A stretch of 43,348 nt of DNA, from positions 1 through 43,348 of the forward strand of contig NZ_JACRAW010000129.1 of NCBI RefSeq assembly GCF_016213215.1, written 5' to 3'. Of this stretch, positions 21,478 to 32,952 are shown piece after piece. This DNA comes from Bradyrhizobium sp. (GTDB lineage Bacteria; Pseudomonadota; Alphaproteobacteria; Rhizobiales; Xanthobacteraceae). The notes under the pieces are model-generated. The model did not search any database. It had not been told where the DNA came from and was given only the letters and a program-made list of their open reading frames with translations. Position numbers and translations under genes: made by a program. The first letter of the stretch is position 1. Every line of letters begins with the position of its first letter.

Positions 21478-24044
21478 GCGTTGCCGCCGAACCGATCGGC
21501 CGCGGTCGGGCGGCGTCGCTGTCATTGCGCTACGCGCTGCGCGAACTGCGCGGCGGGCTGCGCGGCTTCTACGTCTTCATCGCCTGTATCGCGCTCGGCG
21601 TCATGGCGATTGCCGGCGTCGGCTCGGTTGCGGCCAGCCTCAGCGACGGGCTGGCGCGCGAGGGCCGCACGCTGCTTGGCGGAGACGTCGCCTTCTCGCT
21701 TTTCCAGCGCGAAGCGGGACCGGCGGAAGTCGAATTCCTGCGCGCGCGCGGAGCCGTATCCGTTGCGGCGACCTTGCGCGCCATGGCCCGTACGGATAAC
21801 GGCAAACTGGCGCTGGTGGAGATGAAGGCGGTCGACAACGCCTATCCAATGATGGGCGAGTTGATCTTGGACCCGAAGCTGCCGCTCGACCAACTGCTCG
21901 GCCACCGCGATGGCGCCTTCGGCGCGGCCGCCGACCCGGCGCTGCTGGCGCGGCTCGGTTTGAAGGCCGGAGACAGTGTCACCATCGGTCATGCGAGTTT
22001 CCGGATCCGCAGCGCGCTCCAGGGCGAGCCGGACAAGCTTGCCGGCGGTATCGGCTTAGGCCCCAGGTTCCTGATCAGCGACACCGGATTGCGCGCCACG
22101 GGCCTGCTGCAACCCGGCAGTCTGGTGCGCTGGACGTATCGGGTGAAGCTGCCCGATGGAGCCAACCATAATCGCGCCACCGCCACGTTCATCGACGAGG
22201 TCCGGAGCACACTGCCGCGCGCGGGCTGGGAGATGCGCAGCCGGGCCAATGCCTCCCCGCAGCTCGAACGCAACATCAACCGATTCACGCAGTTCCTGAC
22301 CCTCGTCGGACTTGCCGCGCTCCTGGTCGGCGGCGTCGGCGTCGCCAATGCGGTCAAGAGCCACATCGATCGCCGGATCGAGGTGATCGCGGCGTTCAAG
22401 GCGGTCGGCGCCACCGGGCGCGACGTGTTCGGCATTTATCTTGCGCAGGTCATCCTGCTGGCCGGGATCGGCTCCGTGGTCGGCCTTGCCGCGGGCGGCG
22501 CCCTGCCTTTCATCATCGTCGGGCTGTTTGGCAAGTTGTTGCCGCTCCCGGTGGTTCCGGCGGTGCATCCGGACGAGCTTGGCCTGTCCTTCGTCTACGG
22601 TCTCCTCACCGCACTGGCCTTCGGCCTGTGGCCGCTCGGACGGGTGCACGATGTGCCTGTGGCCGCCTTGTTTCGCGACGCCGTGAGTACCGAATGGCAC
22701 CGGCCGCGCTGGCGCTATCTCGCGCTGATGGCCGCGGTGATCGCGTCCCTGGTTGCCGTCGTGGTCGGGCTTTCATACGACAAGCGCGTCGCGATCGTGT
22801 TCGTGCTCGCCTCCATCCTGGTGTTCGCGTTATTGCGCGGCATCGCCGCAGCGTTGATGGCGCTGGCGCGACAGTTGCCGCGCACGAACCTTCCGATGCT
22901 GCGGCTGGCAATCGCCAACATTCATCGGCCGGGCGCCCTGACGCCCTCGGTGGTCTTGTCGCTGGGTCTCGGCCTCGCGGTTCTCGTCACCATCACCCAG
23001 ATCGACGGAAATCTGCGGCAGCAGTTTCTCGCCGCGCTGCCTGAGCGGGCTCCCTCGTTCTACTTCATCGACATTCCGAGCGCGGAAGCCGGCCGCTTCG
23101 ATTCCTATCTTCAGCAGATCGCGCCAGGCTCGAAGGTCGAAGACGTGCCCATGCTGCGCGGCCGGATCGTCGCCGCGCGCGGCGTCAAGGCCGAGGAACT
23201 GCAGCCTTCGACCGATGCCGAATGGGTCCTGCAGAGCGACCGCGGCCTGACCTATACCGGCGAATTGCCGAAGGGATCCACAGTGGTCGAGGGCGAGTGG
23301 TGGGGCGCCGACTACAAGGGGCCTCCACTGGTCTCGATGGAGAAGAAGATCGCCGACGGCCTCAGGCTGAAGATCGGCGACGAGGTCGTCGTCAACGTCC
23401 TCGGCCGCGACATCCCGGCGCGCATCGGCAACCTGCGCAACATCGACTGGCAGGGGCTCGGCATCAATTTCGTCCTGGTGTTCTCCCCCAACGCTTTCAA
23501 AGGCGCCCCACACACCCATGTGGCGACGTTGACGGAGAACCATTCGGACGCGGCGGAGGATGCCCGGATCATCAAGCACGTCGCGGATGCCTATCCGATG
23601 GTGACGAGTGTCCGGGTCCGCGAGGTGATGGAAACCGTGGGATCGGTCGTCACTAATCTAGCGACGGCAATCCGCGGTGCCAGCGCAGTCACGCTGATCT
23701 CCGCCATCCTGGTGCTGGGGGGGGCGCTCGCCGCGGGCCACCGCCACCGGGTGTATGACGCCGTGATCCTCAAGACGCTGGGCGCTACCCGGCTGAGGCT
23801 GCTCGGCGCCTATGCGCTTGAATATCTCCTGATCGGGCTCGCCACCGCGGTCTTTGGCGTCATCGCCGGCAGTGTCGCGGCCTGGCTCATCGTGACGAAG
23901 CTGATGACCCTGACCTATGCCTGGCAGGCCGGAAGCTCGGCGGCCGTGGTGCTGGCGGCCCTTCTGGTCACCGTCGGGCTGGGCCTCGCCGGGACCCTGC
24001 TTGCGCTTAATCAGAAGCCCGCAACCGTGCTCCGCAATTTGTGA
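21474..24044 (+). CDS. YbbP-type ABC transporter permease (FtsX domains)
   Basis: Membrane component of 856 residues with the duplicated FtsX layout. There is one N-terminal membrane segment (about 33-58) followed by a large periplasmic domain, then a block of membrane segments (about 270-470) including the FtsX signature around RIEVIAAFKAVGATGRDVF. A second periplasmic domain follows (about 490-740), and a C-terminal FtsX block contains YDAVILKTLGATRLRLL. Length and order match E. coli YbbP. ATGA overlap with the ATPase gene. Stop TGA. Together with the divergent TesA-like esterase it probably handles lipid-like or other hydrophobic molecules. Confidence 0.9.
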   Translation: MSVAAEPIGRGRAASLSLRYALRELRGGLRGFYVFIACIALGVMAIAGVGSVAASLSDGLAREGRTLLGGDVAFSLFQREAGPAEVEFLRARGAVSVAATLRAMARTDNGKLALVEMKAVDNAYPMMGELILDPKLPLDQLLGHRDGAFGAAADPALLARLGLKAGDSVTIGHASFRIRSALQGEPDKLAGGIGLGPRFLISDTGLRATGLLQPGSLVRWTYRVKLPDGANHNRATATFIDEVRSTLPRAGWEMRSRANASPQLERNINRFTQFLTLVGLAALLVGGVGVANAVKSHIDRRIEVIAAFKAVGATGRDVFGIYLAQVILLAGIGSVVGLAAGGALPFIIVGLFGKLLPLPVVPAVHPDELGLSFVYGLLTALAFGLWPLGRVHDVPVAALFRDAVSTEWHRPRWRYLALMAAVIASLVAVVVGLSYDKRVAIVFVLASILVFALLRGIAAALMALARQLPRTNLPMLRLAIANIHRPGALTPSVVLSLGLGLAVLVTITQIDGNLRQQFLAALPERAPSFYFIDIPSAEAGRFDSYLQQIAPGSKVEDVPMLRGRIVAARGVKAEELQPSTDAEWVLQSDRGLTYTGELPKGSTVVEGEWWGADYKGPPLVSMEKKIADGLRLKIGDEVVVNVLGRDIPARIGNLRNIDWQGLGINFVLVFSPNAFKGAPHTHVATLTENHSDAAEDARIIKHVADAYPMVTSVRVREVMETVGSVVTNLATAIRGASAVTLISAILVLGGALAAGHRHRVYDAVILKTLGATRLRLLGAYALEYLLIGLATAVFGVIAGSVAAWLIVTKLMTLTYAWQAGSSAAVVLAALLVTVGLGLAGTLLALNQKPATVLRNL

Positions 24045-24314
24045 CAAATTGAAGCGGGTGGCTGCGATGATCGGTACAACCCTCATTTCGCGGGCAAAAG
24101 GCGGCTGTTGGCCGGCCCCAGACCGCAGAGCGACATTCAGCCGCGCGTTTCCGCTTGCAGCAGCCGTGTTAATTTCCCACATACTCAGTGGGTTCGGATA
24201 CCCGCCTGATGACGCAAAATTAATGCTCTGCAGGCTGACGTATCCGGGATTGAACTAGACGAGCCGGCGGTGCAGACCCTTGTACCGGACCGGGCAACCA
24301 ACGGGAATTCGACC

Positions 24315-25109
24315 ATGTCGGACCTAGACCGTAACTACGCCTCTCCCTTCGGCCGGGCCGCCGGGCGCATAGACGCCGCGACGGTCGATGCCGGTCTGCG
24401 CGCCTACATGCTGCGCATCTACAACTACATGAGCATTGGCCTGGCCATCACCGGCTTTGCCGCGCTCGGCATCTATATGGCGGCGGTAACGTCCGATCCG
24501 TCGGGTGCCGCCGCGAAGTTCGGCAGCGCCTTCCTGACGCCGTTCGGCTACGCGATGTACGTGAGCCCGCTGAAGTGGCTGTTCATCCTGGCGCCGCTTG
24601 TCATGGTGTTCGCGATCTCGGCCGGCATCAACCGCCTGGCACCCTCGACCGCCCAGCTGCTGTTCTGGGTGTTCTCGGCGCTGATGGGCGTGTCGCTGTC
24701 CTCGATCTTCCTGGTGTACACGCACACCTCGATCGTACGGGTGTTCTTCATCACCGCCGCCACCTTCGGCGCGCTGAGCCTGTACGGCTACACCACGCGG
24801 CGTGACCTGACCGGGATGGGCTCCTTCCTGTTCATGGGCCTCGTGGGCATCATCATCGCGAGCCTGGTGAACCTGTTCCTGGCCAGCTCGATGCTGCAGT
24901 TCATCGTGTCGGTCGTCGGTGTGCTGGTCTTCGCCGGCCTCACCGCCTGGGACACCCAGCGTCTGAAGAACGACTACATCTACGGCTATGCCTCGGCCGG
25001 CGGTGAAACGGCGGAACGTGCGTCGATCATGGGTGCACTGTCGCTGTACCTGAACTTCATCAACCTGTTCACGCTCCTGCTTCAGCTGCTCGGTCAGCGC
25101 GATAACTGA
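24315..25109 (+). CDS. Bax inhibitor-1/YccA family membrane protein
   Basis: Integral membrane protein of 264 residues with about seven hydrophobic segments, starting MSDLDRNYASPFGRAAGRID. The family signature regions (YMLRIYNYMSIGLAITG near the N-terminus and FAGLTAWDTQRLKNDY near the C-terminus) are clear. Relatives are YccA, which modulates the FtsH protease, and BsYetJ-type calcium leak channels; the role here is not shown. ATG 24315 is preferred to an in-frame ATG at 24270, since alphaproteobacterial members start MSDLDRNY. Stop TGA, followed by a good terminator. Confidence 0.92.
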   Translation: MSDLDRNYASPFGRAAGRIDAATVDAGLRAYMLRIYNYMSIGLAITGFAALGIYMAAVTSDPSGAAAKFGSAFLTPFGYAMYVSPLKWLFILAPLVMVFAISAGINRLAPSTAQLLFWVFSALMGVSLSSIFLVYTHTSIVRVFFITAATFGALSLYGYTTRRDLTGMGSFLFMGLVGIIIASLVNLFLASSMLQFIVSVVGVLVFAGLTAWDTQRLKNDYIYGYASAGGETAERASIMGALSLYLNFINLFTLLLQLLGQRDN

Positions 25110-25133
25110 CCGCCTCAGGGCGGCACCTAACCG

Positions 25134-25166
25134 AAGCCCCGGCCTCACCGCCGGGGCTTTTGTTTG
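25134..25166 (+). terminator. Rho-independent terminator after the Bax-inhibitor gene
   Basis: A perfect 10-bp stem AAGCCCCGGC / GCCGGGGCTT with a six-base loop, followed by TTTGTTTG, lies 25 bases after the stop codon. Confidence 0.88.
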
Positions 25167-25270
25167 TCTCGCGTCACGGCCAGCTTCGGCGCGCATGGGA
25201 TTGCTGGCTTGCGCCGACGATGCCGAAACTTCGGCTTCCAGCCGGGGTGACAAGCCTCTAGTCTGGCGAC

Positions 25271-25810
25271 ATGTCCGTGCCCGAAATCAGGCCCAGCGCC
25301 GAGGCCGATCTTCCCGCCATCACCGGCATCTACGAACACGCGGTGCGTTACGGCACCGCGACCTTCGAATTGATCCCGCCCGATCTTGCCGAGATGACGC
25401 GGCGCTTCAACGCGCTGATGCAGGGCGCTTATCCCTATTTCGTTGCCGAGCTGAACGGGCGCGTGGTGGGGTATGCCTATGCCGGCCCCTATCGGCCGCG
25501 CCCCGCCTACCGGTTTACGGTGGAGAATTCAATCTATCTCGATCCGGCGATTCAACGCCGCGGCATCGGCCTGCGGCTGCTGCAGCGCCTCATCCTCGAA
25601 TGCGAGGTGCGCGGCTTCCGACAGATGATCGCCGTGATCGGCGACTCCGCCAATACCGGATCAATAGCGGTTCATGCCAAAACCGGATTCAAGCTGATCG
25701 GCACGCATCCCAATGTCGGTCTGAAGTTTGGTCGCTGGCTCGACACCGTGATGATGCAGCGATCGCTCGGCGAAGGCTCCGCAACGGTGCCGACGACAGA
25801 TTCCGGGTAG
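25271..25810 (+). CDS. GNAT family N-acetyltransferase (phosphinothricin acetyltransferase-like)
   Basis: Acetyl-CoA-dependent N-acetyltransferase of 179 residues. The start MSVPEIRPSAEADLPAITGI, the segment YAGPYRPRPAYRFTVENSIY, the acetyl-CoA loop QRRGIGLRLL, and VIGDSANTGSIAVHAKTGF are characteristic of the Pat/YncA subgroup that acetylates phosphinothricin, methionine sulfone/sulfoximine or similar amino acid analogues. The substrate cannot be told from sequence. Stop TAG. Confidence 0.88.
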   Translation: MSVPEIRPSAEADLPAITGIYEHAVRYGTATFELIPPDLAEMTRRFNALMQGAYPYFVAELNGRVVGYAYAGPYRPRPAYRFTVENSIYLDPAIQRRGIGLRLLQRLILECEVRGFRQMIAVIGDSANTGSIAVHAKTGFKLIGTHPNVGLKFGRWLDTVMMQRSLGEGSATVPTTDSG

Positions 25811-25879
25811 GACTAGTTGTCGCCAGGCTATTCGGAGCGATGCGCGGCCGCGCCCCGCGGCAGGGACGAATGGAGGCCG

Positions 25880-26251
25880 CTAGACCACCGCGAGCTTGCG
25901 GTCGATCACCAGGAGCACGCGCTCGAGCTCGTGGCCGCGGCGCAGGATCAGCCCGGTCGCCGAGATGACACTGTACATGCCCTGCTTGCGGGCAAGCCGT
26001 GGATCTTTCTCGATGCGATAGAGGGGGACTTCGGAGGAGCGGCGGAAGACCGAAAACACGGCGCGCTCTTTCAGGAAATCGATCGAGTAATCGCGCCATT
26101 CGCCGTCCGCGACCATGCGGCCGTAGAGATTGAGAATGCGGTTCAGCTCATAGCGGTCGAAAGTGACCCGGTTGGGTACGGAACCCGCAGCGGCGCCGCG
26201 TGCCACTGCGCGCTGCTCGCTTGGATCGGCATCCTCCGACGTCAAACTCAT
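25880..26251 (-). CDS. DUF2794 family protein
   Basis: Conserved alphaproteobacterial protein of 123 residues, function unknown. The core RDYSIDFLKERAVFSVFRR, followed by PLYRIEKDPRL and YSVISATGLILRRGHEL, is the DUF2794 signature. No signal peptide or membrane segment. Start ATG 26251 is fixed by AGGAGG about seven bases upstream; the open frame continues upstream to 26395 but without conserved sequence. Stop TAG. Convergent with the GNAT gene. Confidence 0.85.
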   Translation of the reverse strand: MSLTSEDADPSEQRAVARGAAAGSVPNRVTFDRYELNRILNLYGRMVADGEWRDYSIDFLKERAVFSVFRRSSEVPLYRIEKDPRLARKQGMYSVISATGLILRRGHELERVLLVIDRKLAVV

Positions 26252-26504
26252 GGAGCGCCTCCTGTCGCGTCGAGCACGATACGTAGACGGAACCGCGTCC
26301 ATCCTCGCATCATGACAACTGCATGATTGCGCCAACTCGGGGCGACCGCAAGGGGAGCTCCAGGTATGGCGCCGCCGAACTGGCGCGGGGCGCAAGGAGC
26401 CTTAAAGGTTAACCTGCGACATGCCGTCACGGGATCGTTAGCAGGAATCATAATACCGCCTCACTTCCGCCAACCGCCCGCCGCCCTGAATTGTGAAAAA
26501 GAAC

Positions 26505-26632
26505 GTGTGCGTTGGCCCGGTCCTTTCGGTTCCGGATTCCTCAGCCCCCAGCCCCCCGGGGTCGTCAGGATCGGGCCTGTCGCACGGGAGCAAATCCCAA
26601 AGCGAGGGCCAACGAGAGTTGGTCCTTTTTTT
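26505..26632 (+). ncRNA. Candidate small RNA with long hairpin and GNRA-capped terminator
   Basis: No annotated plus-strand gene lies upstream, yet this stretch ends in a good intrinsic terminator. The first structure pairs GTGCG (26507-26511) with CGCAC (26581-26585) and, inside that, GGCCCGGTCCT (26514-26524) with AGGATCGGGCC (26567-26577), 11 continuous pairs including one G-T. A C-rich apical part contains CCCC/GGGG. A 19-base linker follows. The terminator stem is AGGGCCAAC / GTTGGTCCT with a GAGA (GNRA) loop, then seven T. I do not recognise the family, and it lacks the SRP RNA tetraloop motif. The 5' end is a guess. Confidence 0.45.
26605..26632 (+). terminator. Rho-independent terminator without an upstream plus-strand gene
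   Basis: A 9-bp stem (26605-26613 with 26618-26626, one G-T pair) capped by GAGA is followed by T to position 26632. On the minus strand no T-run follows, so it does not serve DUF1223. Confidence 0.75.
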
Positions 26633-26722
26633 GTGTGAGCTGTTTGCGCTGGAGCTCTCTCCTCTGACCTTGAGGATTGAGAGCGGGTGCGGGTCCGAAC
26701 CGGCGGGATAGTACTCGTAGGA

Positions 26723-27490
26723 TCAGTGCAACGACGTATAGGCGGCGCCCAGCATCGGCCCCGGCTTGTCGCGGCTGCCGTCCTGGACATAGACGACCGC
26801 ACCGTCGACACCTTCACGAATCAGGTTTTCGAGCGGCACGCTCCAGCTCGCCTGCGTGCCGTCCCAGTCGCCCACCTTCAGCAGGTTGCGGACCACGTTG
26901 TGGTAGATGATCTGCTGGCCGCGATTCTCGCCGCGGCTGATCGAGATCGGCACCGCCTTCGATACCGAGCAGATCCACACTTCGCCATGCGAAGCGGCCG
27001 GGACCTTGCTCTGTGCGACCGAGACGTTGATCTGCTTGCCGGAGAGCGACATCGAGACCGGCACCGACATGACGCCCTCGTGCTTGGCGGTGTTGCCGAT
27101 CGCAGTTTCGATGCCTGCGCGATCGCTGCCGATCACATGCACGGAGCCGTTGACGACGGCCTGCGGGGTGTAGACGTCACGATCGCCCCGCATCCGGGAA
27201 TAGGCACGCTGCCGCGCCGTGAAACGCGAATCCGCCAGCGTGTCCTTCCAGCCGAGATAATCCCAATAATCGATCGGCATGCTCATGGCGATGATGGTGG
27301 GATCGTTGGCAAGCTCGCCGATGATCTTGTCGGCGGGCGGGCAGGACGAGCAGCCTTGCGAGGTGAACAGCTCCACCACGGCGCGCGGATCGGCATGGGC
27401 CGGACGAATGATGGCGATGATCGCGCAGATGCCGAGCGCACCTGAAAACCGCGAAACCAGACTATAGGCCGTCATCCTTGTCATGGTCAT
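26723..27490 (-). CDS. DUF1223 family exported thioredoxin-like protein
   Basis: Protein of about 255 residues. A hydrophobic N-terminal segment ending IIRPAHA looks like a cleaved signal peptide. It is followed by VELFTSQGCSSCPPADKII with a CxxC motif, the hallmark of DUF1223, whose fold is thioredoxin-like. A second conserved block is YTPQAVVNGSVHVIGSDR. The redox role is inferred. The exact start is uncertain: ATG at 27490, 27484 or 27475 are all possible and none has a good ribosome binding site. Stop TGA. Confidence 0.85.
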   Translation of the reverse strand: MTMTRMTAYSLVSRFSGALGICAIIAIIRPAHADPRAVVELFTSQGCSSCPPADKIIGELANDPTIIAMSMPIDYWDYLGWKDTLADSRFTARQRAYSRMRGDRDVYTPQAVVNGSVHVIGSDRAGIETAIGNTAKHEGVMSVPVSMSLSGKQINVSVAQSKVPAASHGEVWICSVSKAVPISISRGENRGQQIIYHNVVRNLLKVGDWDGTQASWSVPLENLIREGVDGAVVYVQDGSRDKPGPMLGAAYTSLH

Positions 27491-27648
27491 GTTGAATGCC
27501 GCACACTGCCACTCTTGTCGTAGCAACCTTTGCCGTTGGTCCAGTCATCCGATCGATGGTCCGTATTCCTACGGACGCGACGCAGCATTACGTGCACTCG
27601 CACTGTAGATCTCCGCCGGACCGCGTGCTGCAAATCATGCCCGTAAAG

Positions 27649-27679
27649 GCGAAGGCGGCCTTTGATAGGCCGCCTTCGC
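27649..27679. terminator. Strong hairpin downstream of acnA
   Basis: A perfect 13-bp stem GCGAAGGCGGCCT / AGGCCGCCTTCGC with a five-base loop, about 50 bases after the acnA stop. On the minus strand the tail is CTTTACGG, a weak T-run. It is the likely end of the acnA transcript. Confidence 0.65.
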
Positions 27680-27727
27680 TGTACCTGCCACTCACTTCGC
27701 AGTGAGGGATCGATCACAAATGCGCGG

Positions 27728-30448
<2,721 letters not shown>

Positions 30449-30675
30449 GTGAGGAAATCCCAATTGTCAGTGATACCCGGGGGCGGGTATTTTAACACCT
30501 TCAGCGAATCCAGCTTGATCGCTTGCAGCGGAGGAGCGAGTGCTGCATCAAGTTCCGGGCTTATAGAAGTTTTCTAACGGCACCGCCACACCGACCATCG
30601 TGCTGCAGCAACGTGCAACCCACAAATTCTGATGCGCTACCCCCAGCTTTCTTGAGGGCTTTCGAACGAGGCGAG
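30449..30675. other. Divergent promoter region acnA / ccmA
   Basis: A stretch of 227 bases between two divergent genes must hold both promoters. I see no convincing -35/-10 pair and no RNA gene. A run CGGGGGCGGGTATTTTAAC (about 30478-30496) is the only notable composition change. Confidence 0.4.
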
Positions 30676-31278
30676 ATGCGGCTCTCAGGACGTGGAATCA
30701 ACTGTGTTCGGGGCGGCCGCGCGGTCTTTGCCGGGCTCAATTTCGAGGCTGTTTCCGGCGAAGCCCTTGCCGTGACCGGCCGCAACGGGTCGGGCAAGAC
30801 CTCGCTGCTTCGGCTGATCGCGGGGCTTCTTGTGCCGGCCGGCGGCTCCATCGAGCTCGAGGGCGGCGAGGCGGAGATGACCCTTGCGGAACAATGCCAT
30901 TATCTCGGCCATCGCGACGCCCTGAAACCGGCGCTGAGCGTTGGGGAGAACCTGTCATTCTGGGCCGGCTTTCTGGGCGGCGAGCGGTTCGACGCCTCGG
31001 AGGGTCTTTCCGCGGTAGGGCTCGACCACGCCACCCACCTGCCCGCGGCATTCCTGTCCGCCGGGCAGCGACGCCGCTTGTCGGTCGCGCGATTGCTGAC
31101 GGTGCGACGGCCGGTCTGGCTCCTGGACGAGCCGACCACCGCACTTGATACCGCCGGCCAGGACATGTTCGCCCGCTTGATGCGGGATCACCTCGCCAGC
31201 GGCGGCCTGATCATCGCCGCCACCCACGCCCCACTCGGCATCGAATCGCGGGAGCTGCGGATCGGGGGGATCGCGTGA
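30676..31278 (+). CDS. ccmA: Haem exporter ATP-binding protein CcmA
   Basis: ATPase of the CcmABCD complex, which releases holo-CcmE for cytochrome c maturation. The 200-residue protein has Walker A GRNGSGKTS (about 36-44), the signature LSAGQRRRLSVAR, and Walker B WLLDEPTTALD. I choose ATG 30676, preceded by GAGGCGAG; the open frame extends 51 codons upstream without conserved sequence. Its TGA overlaps the ccmB GTG (GTGA), so the two are coupled. Confidence 0.93.
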   Translation: MRLSGRGINCVRGGRAVFAGLNFEAVSGEALAVTGRNGSGKTSLLRLIAGLLVPAGGSIELEGGEAEMTLAEQCHYLGHRDALKPALSVGENLSFWAGFLGGERFDASEGLSAVGLDHATHLPAAFLSAGQRRRLSVARLLTVRRPVWLLDEPTTALDTAGQDMFARLMRDHLASGGLIIAATHAPLGIESRELRIGGIA

Positions 31279-31943
31279 GCGCGCTTGCCGCACTGATTCG
31301 CCGGGATATCCGCATCGCGCTGCGGGTAGGAGGCGGAGCGCTGATCGGCGTCCTGTTCTTCCTCACCGTCGTGGTCCTGATGCCGTTCGCGGTCGGCCCC
31401 GACCTTGCACTTTTGACCCGGCTCGGGCCGGCCATCCTGTGGCTGGGCGCACTGCTGGCCAGCCTGCTCACGCTGGACCGGCTGTTCATGGCCGACCAGG
31501 AAGACGGCTCGCTGGACCTGATCACCATGAGCCGGACTCCGCTGGAACTGGCCTGCGCCGCCAAGGCGCTGGCGCACTGGCTTGCCGCCGGGGTGCCCTT
31601 GATCGTGGCAACCCCCGTGCTCGGCCTCTTGCTCAATCTCGACATGCTCGCGACCGCGGCCGTGGCCTTGACCCTGTTGGCCGGTACCCCGGCGCTGACC
31701 TTCACCGGCATGATCGGCGCCGCGCTCGCCGTGACGCTGCACCGTGGCGGACTCCTGATGGCGGTTTTGGTGCTGCCGTTGTCGATACCGGTGCTGATCT
31801 TCGGAGTTGCGGCCTCGCAGGCCGCGATTACCGGACCGCTTTCCTTCGGCGCACCGTTCTCGATCCTGTGCGCACTATCGCTGGTCAGTTTCGTGATCGG
31901 ACCCTTGGCAGCCGCAGCGAGCCTTCGGCATGGCCTCGATTAG
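31275..31943 (+). CDS. ccmB: Haem exporter permease CcmB
   Basis: Membrane partner of CcmA. The 222-residue protein has about six hydrophobic segments and the CcmB landmarks DRLFMADQEDGSLDLI near residue 70 and LAHWLAAGVPLI near 100. Start GTG 31275 overlaps the ccmA stop. Stop TAG. About 90 bases separate it from ccmC. Confidence 0.95.
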   Translation: MSALAALIRRDIRIALRVGGGALIGVLFFLTVVVLMPFAVGPDLALLTRLGPAILWLGALLASLLTLDRLFMADQEDGSLDLITMSRTPLELACAAKALAHWLAAGVPLIVATPVLGLLLNLDMLATAAVALTLLAGTPALTFTGMIGAALAVTLHRGGLLMAVLVLPLSIPVLIFGVAASQAAITGPLSFGAPFSILCALSLVSFVIGPLAAAASLRHGLD

Positions 31944-32036
31944 CCCATCGCGCCCCAGCCTTGATTCGGATCAACTTTTGGCGCCTCCTTGTGTGCTGAT
32001 TGCCTACGGCGGCCACCAATGCTTAATCAGGGCACC

Positions 32037-32768
32037 ATGACGCTGATCGACCTCGCCAACCCGACGCGATTCCTCGCGCTGACCGCGCGCGTCCTGCCAT
32101 GGCTGGCGGGTGCCACCGTCATCCTGCTCGCGATCGGGCTTTATCAGGCTGCGCTTGCGCCCGACGATTACCAGCAGGGCGCCACCGTGAAGATCATGTT
32201 CATCCACGTTCCGAATGCCTGGCTGTCGATGTTCGTCTGGGGGGTAATGAGCCTTGCGTCCCTCGGCACGCTGGTATGGCGTCATCCGCTCGCCGACGTC
32301 GCCGCAAAGGCCGCCGCCCCGATCGGCGCCGCGTTCACGTTCCTTGCCCTTGTCACGGGCTCGCTCTGGGGCCGGCCGATGTGGGGCACCTATTGGGAGT
32401 GGGATGCACGCCTGACCTCGGTGCTGATCCTGTTCCTGATGTATCTCGGCCTGATCGCGCTGTGGCGCGCCGTCGAAGATCCTTCCCGCGCCGCGCGGGC
32501 CGCGGCCGTGCTGACGCTGGTCGGGGCGATCAACCTGCCGATCATCAAATTCTCCGTGGACTGGTGGAACACGCTGCACCAGCCGGCCTCGGTTGTGCGA
32601 ATGGGCGGCTCGACGCTCGACCGCTCCTTCCTGATCCCGCTGCTCGTCATGGCAATCGGCTTCACATTGTTGTTCCTGACCCTGCATCTGGCGGCGATGC
32701 GCAACGAAATCCTGCGTCGTCGCGTACGCTCCCTGCAGATGATGCAGGCAAGCCGGCAGGCGGCGTAA
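32037..32768 (+). CDS. ccmC: Haem transporter CcmC
   Basis: Inner-membrane haem-handling protein which presents haem to CcmE. The 243-residue protein has six membrane segments and the tryptophan-rich WWD-type motif WGTYWEWDARLTS, plus the conserved haem-ligand histidines in MFIHVPNAW and WWNTLHQPAS. ATG 32037 (MTLIDLANPTRFLAL) is preferred because AGGG lies upstream and relatives start there; ATG 32019 is possible. Stop TAA. Confidence 0.95.
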   Translation: MTLIDLANPTRFLALTARVLPWLAGATVILLAIGLYQAALAPDDYQQGATVKIMFIHVPNAWLSMFVWGVMSLASLGTLVWRHPLADVAAKAAAPIGAAFTFLALVTGSLWGRPMWGTYWEWDARLTSVLILFLMYLGLIALWRAVEDPSRAARAAAVLTLVGAINLPIIKFSVDWWNTLHQPASVVRMGGSTLDRSFLIPLLVMAIGFTLLFLTLHLAAMRNEILRRRVRSLQMMQASRQAA

Positions 32769-32772
32769 TCAC

Positions 32773-32952
32773 ATGTCACTCGGTCCCTACGCATCCTTCA
32801 TCGTCACGTCGTACCTTTCGGCGGCCGTGGTCATTGCAGTCCTGATCGCATGGGTCGCGATCGACTACGGCAGCCAGAAACGTCGGCTGCGCCAACTGGA
32901 AGAAGGCGGGGTCGCCCGCCGCTCGGGACGCAGCGCAACGGATTTCAAATGA
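32773..32952 (+). CDS. ccmD: Haem exporter protein CcmD
   Basis: A small gene of 59 codons, easily missed. It begins MSLGPYASFIVTSY, has a single membrane segment (about 9-30) and a basic tail (QKRRLRQLEEGG), as in CcmD, which keeps CcmC and the CcmAB ATPase together during release of holo-CcmE. It starts four bases after ccmC, and its TGA overlaps the ccmG ATG (ATGA at 32949-32952). Confidence 0.93.
   Translation: MSLGPYASFIVTSYLSAAVVIAVLIAWVAIDYGSQKRRLRQLEEGGVARRSGRSATDFK

Larger units (their letters stand above)
26252..26722. other. Gene-free region containing a candidate small RNA
   Basis: No protein gene is supported between DUF2794 and DUF1223. The left part (26252-26500) presumably holds the DUF2794 promoter; GTTAAC at 26408-26413 and CATAAT at 26449-26454 stand out but do not make a convincing promoter. 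The right part holds a strong two-hairpin structure ending in a T-run, listed separately. Confidence 0.6.

Noticed and set aside
26461..26632. Identification as SRP RNA or 6S RNA
   Set aside because: The conserved SRP RNA tetraloop region is absent, and the structure is not the single long rod with central bubble of 6S RNA.
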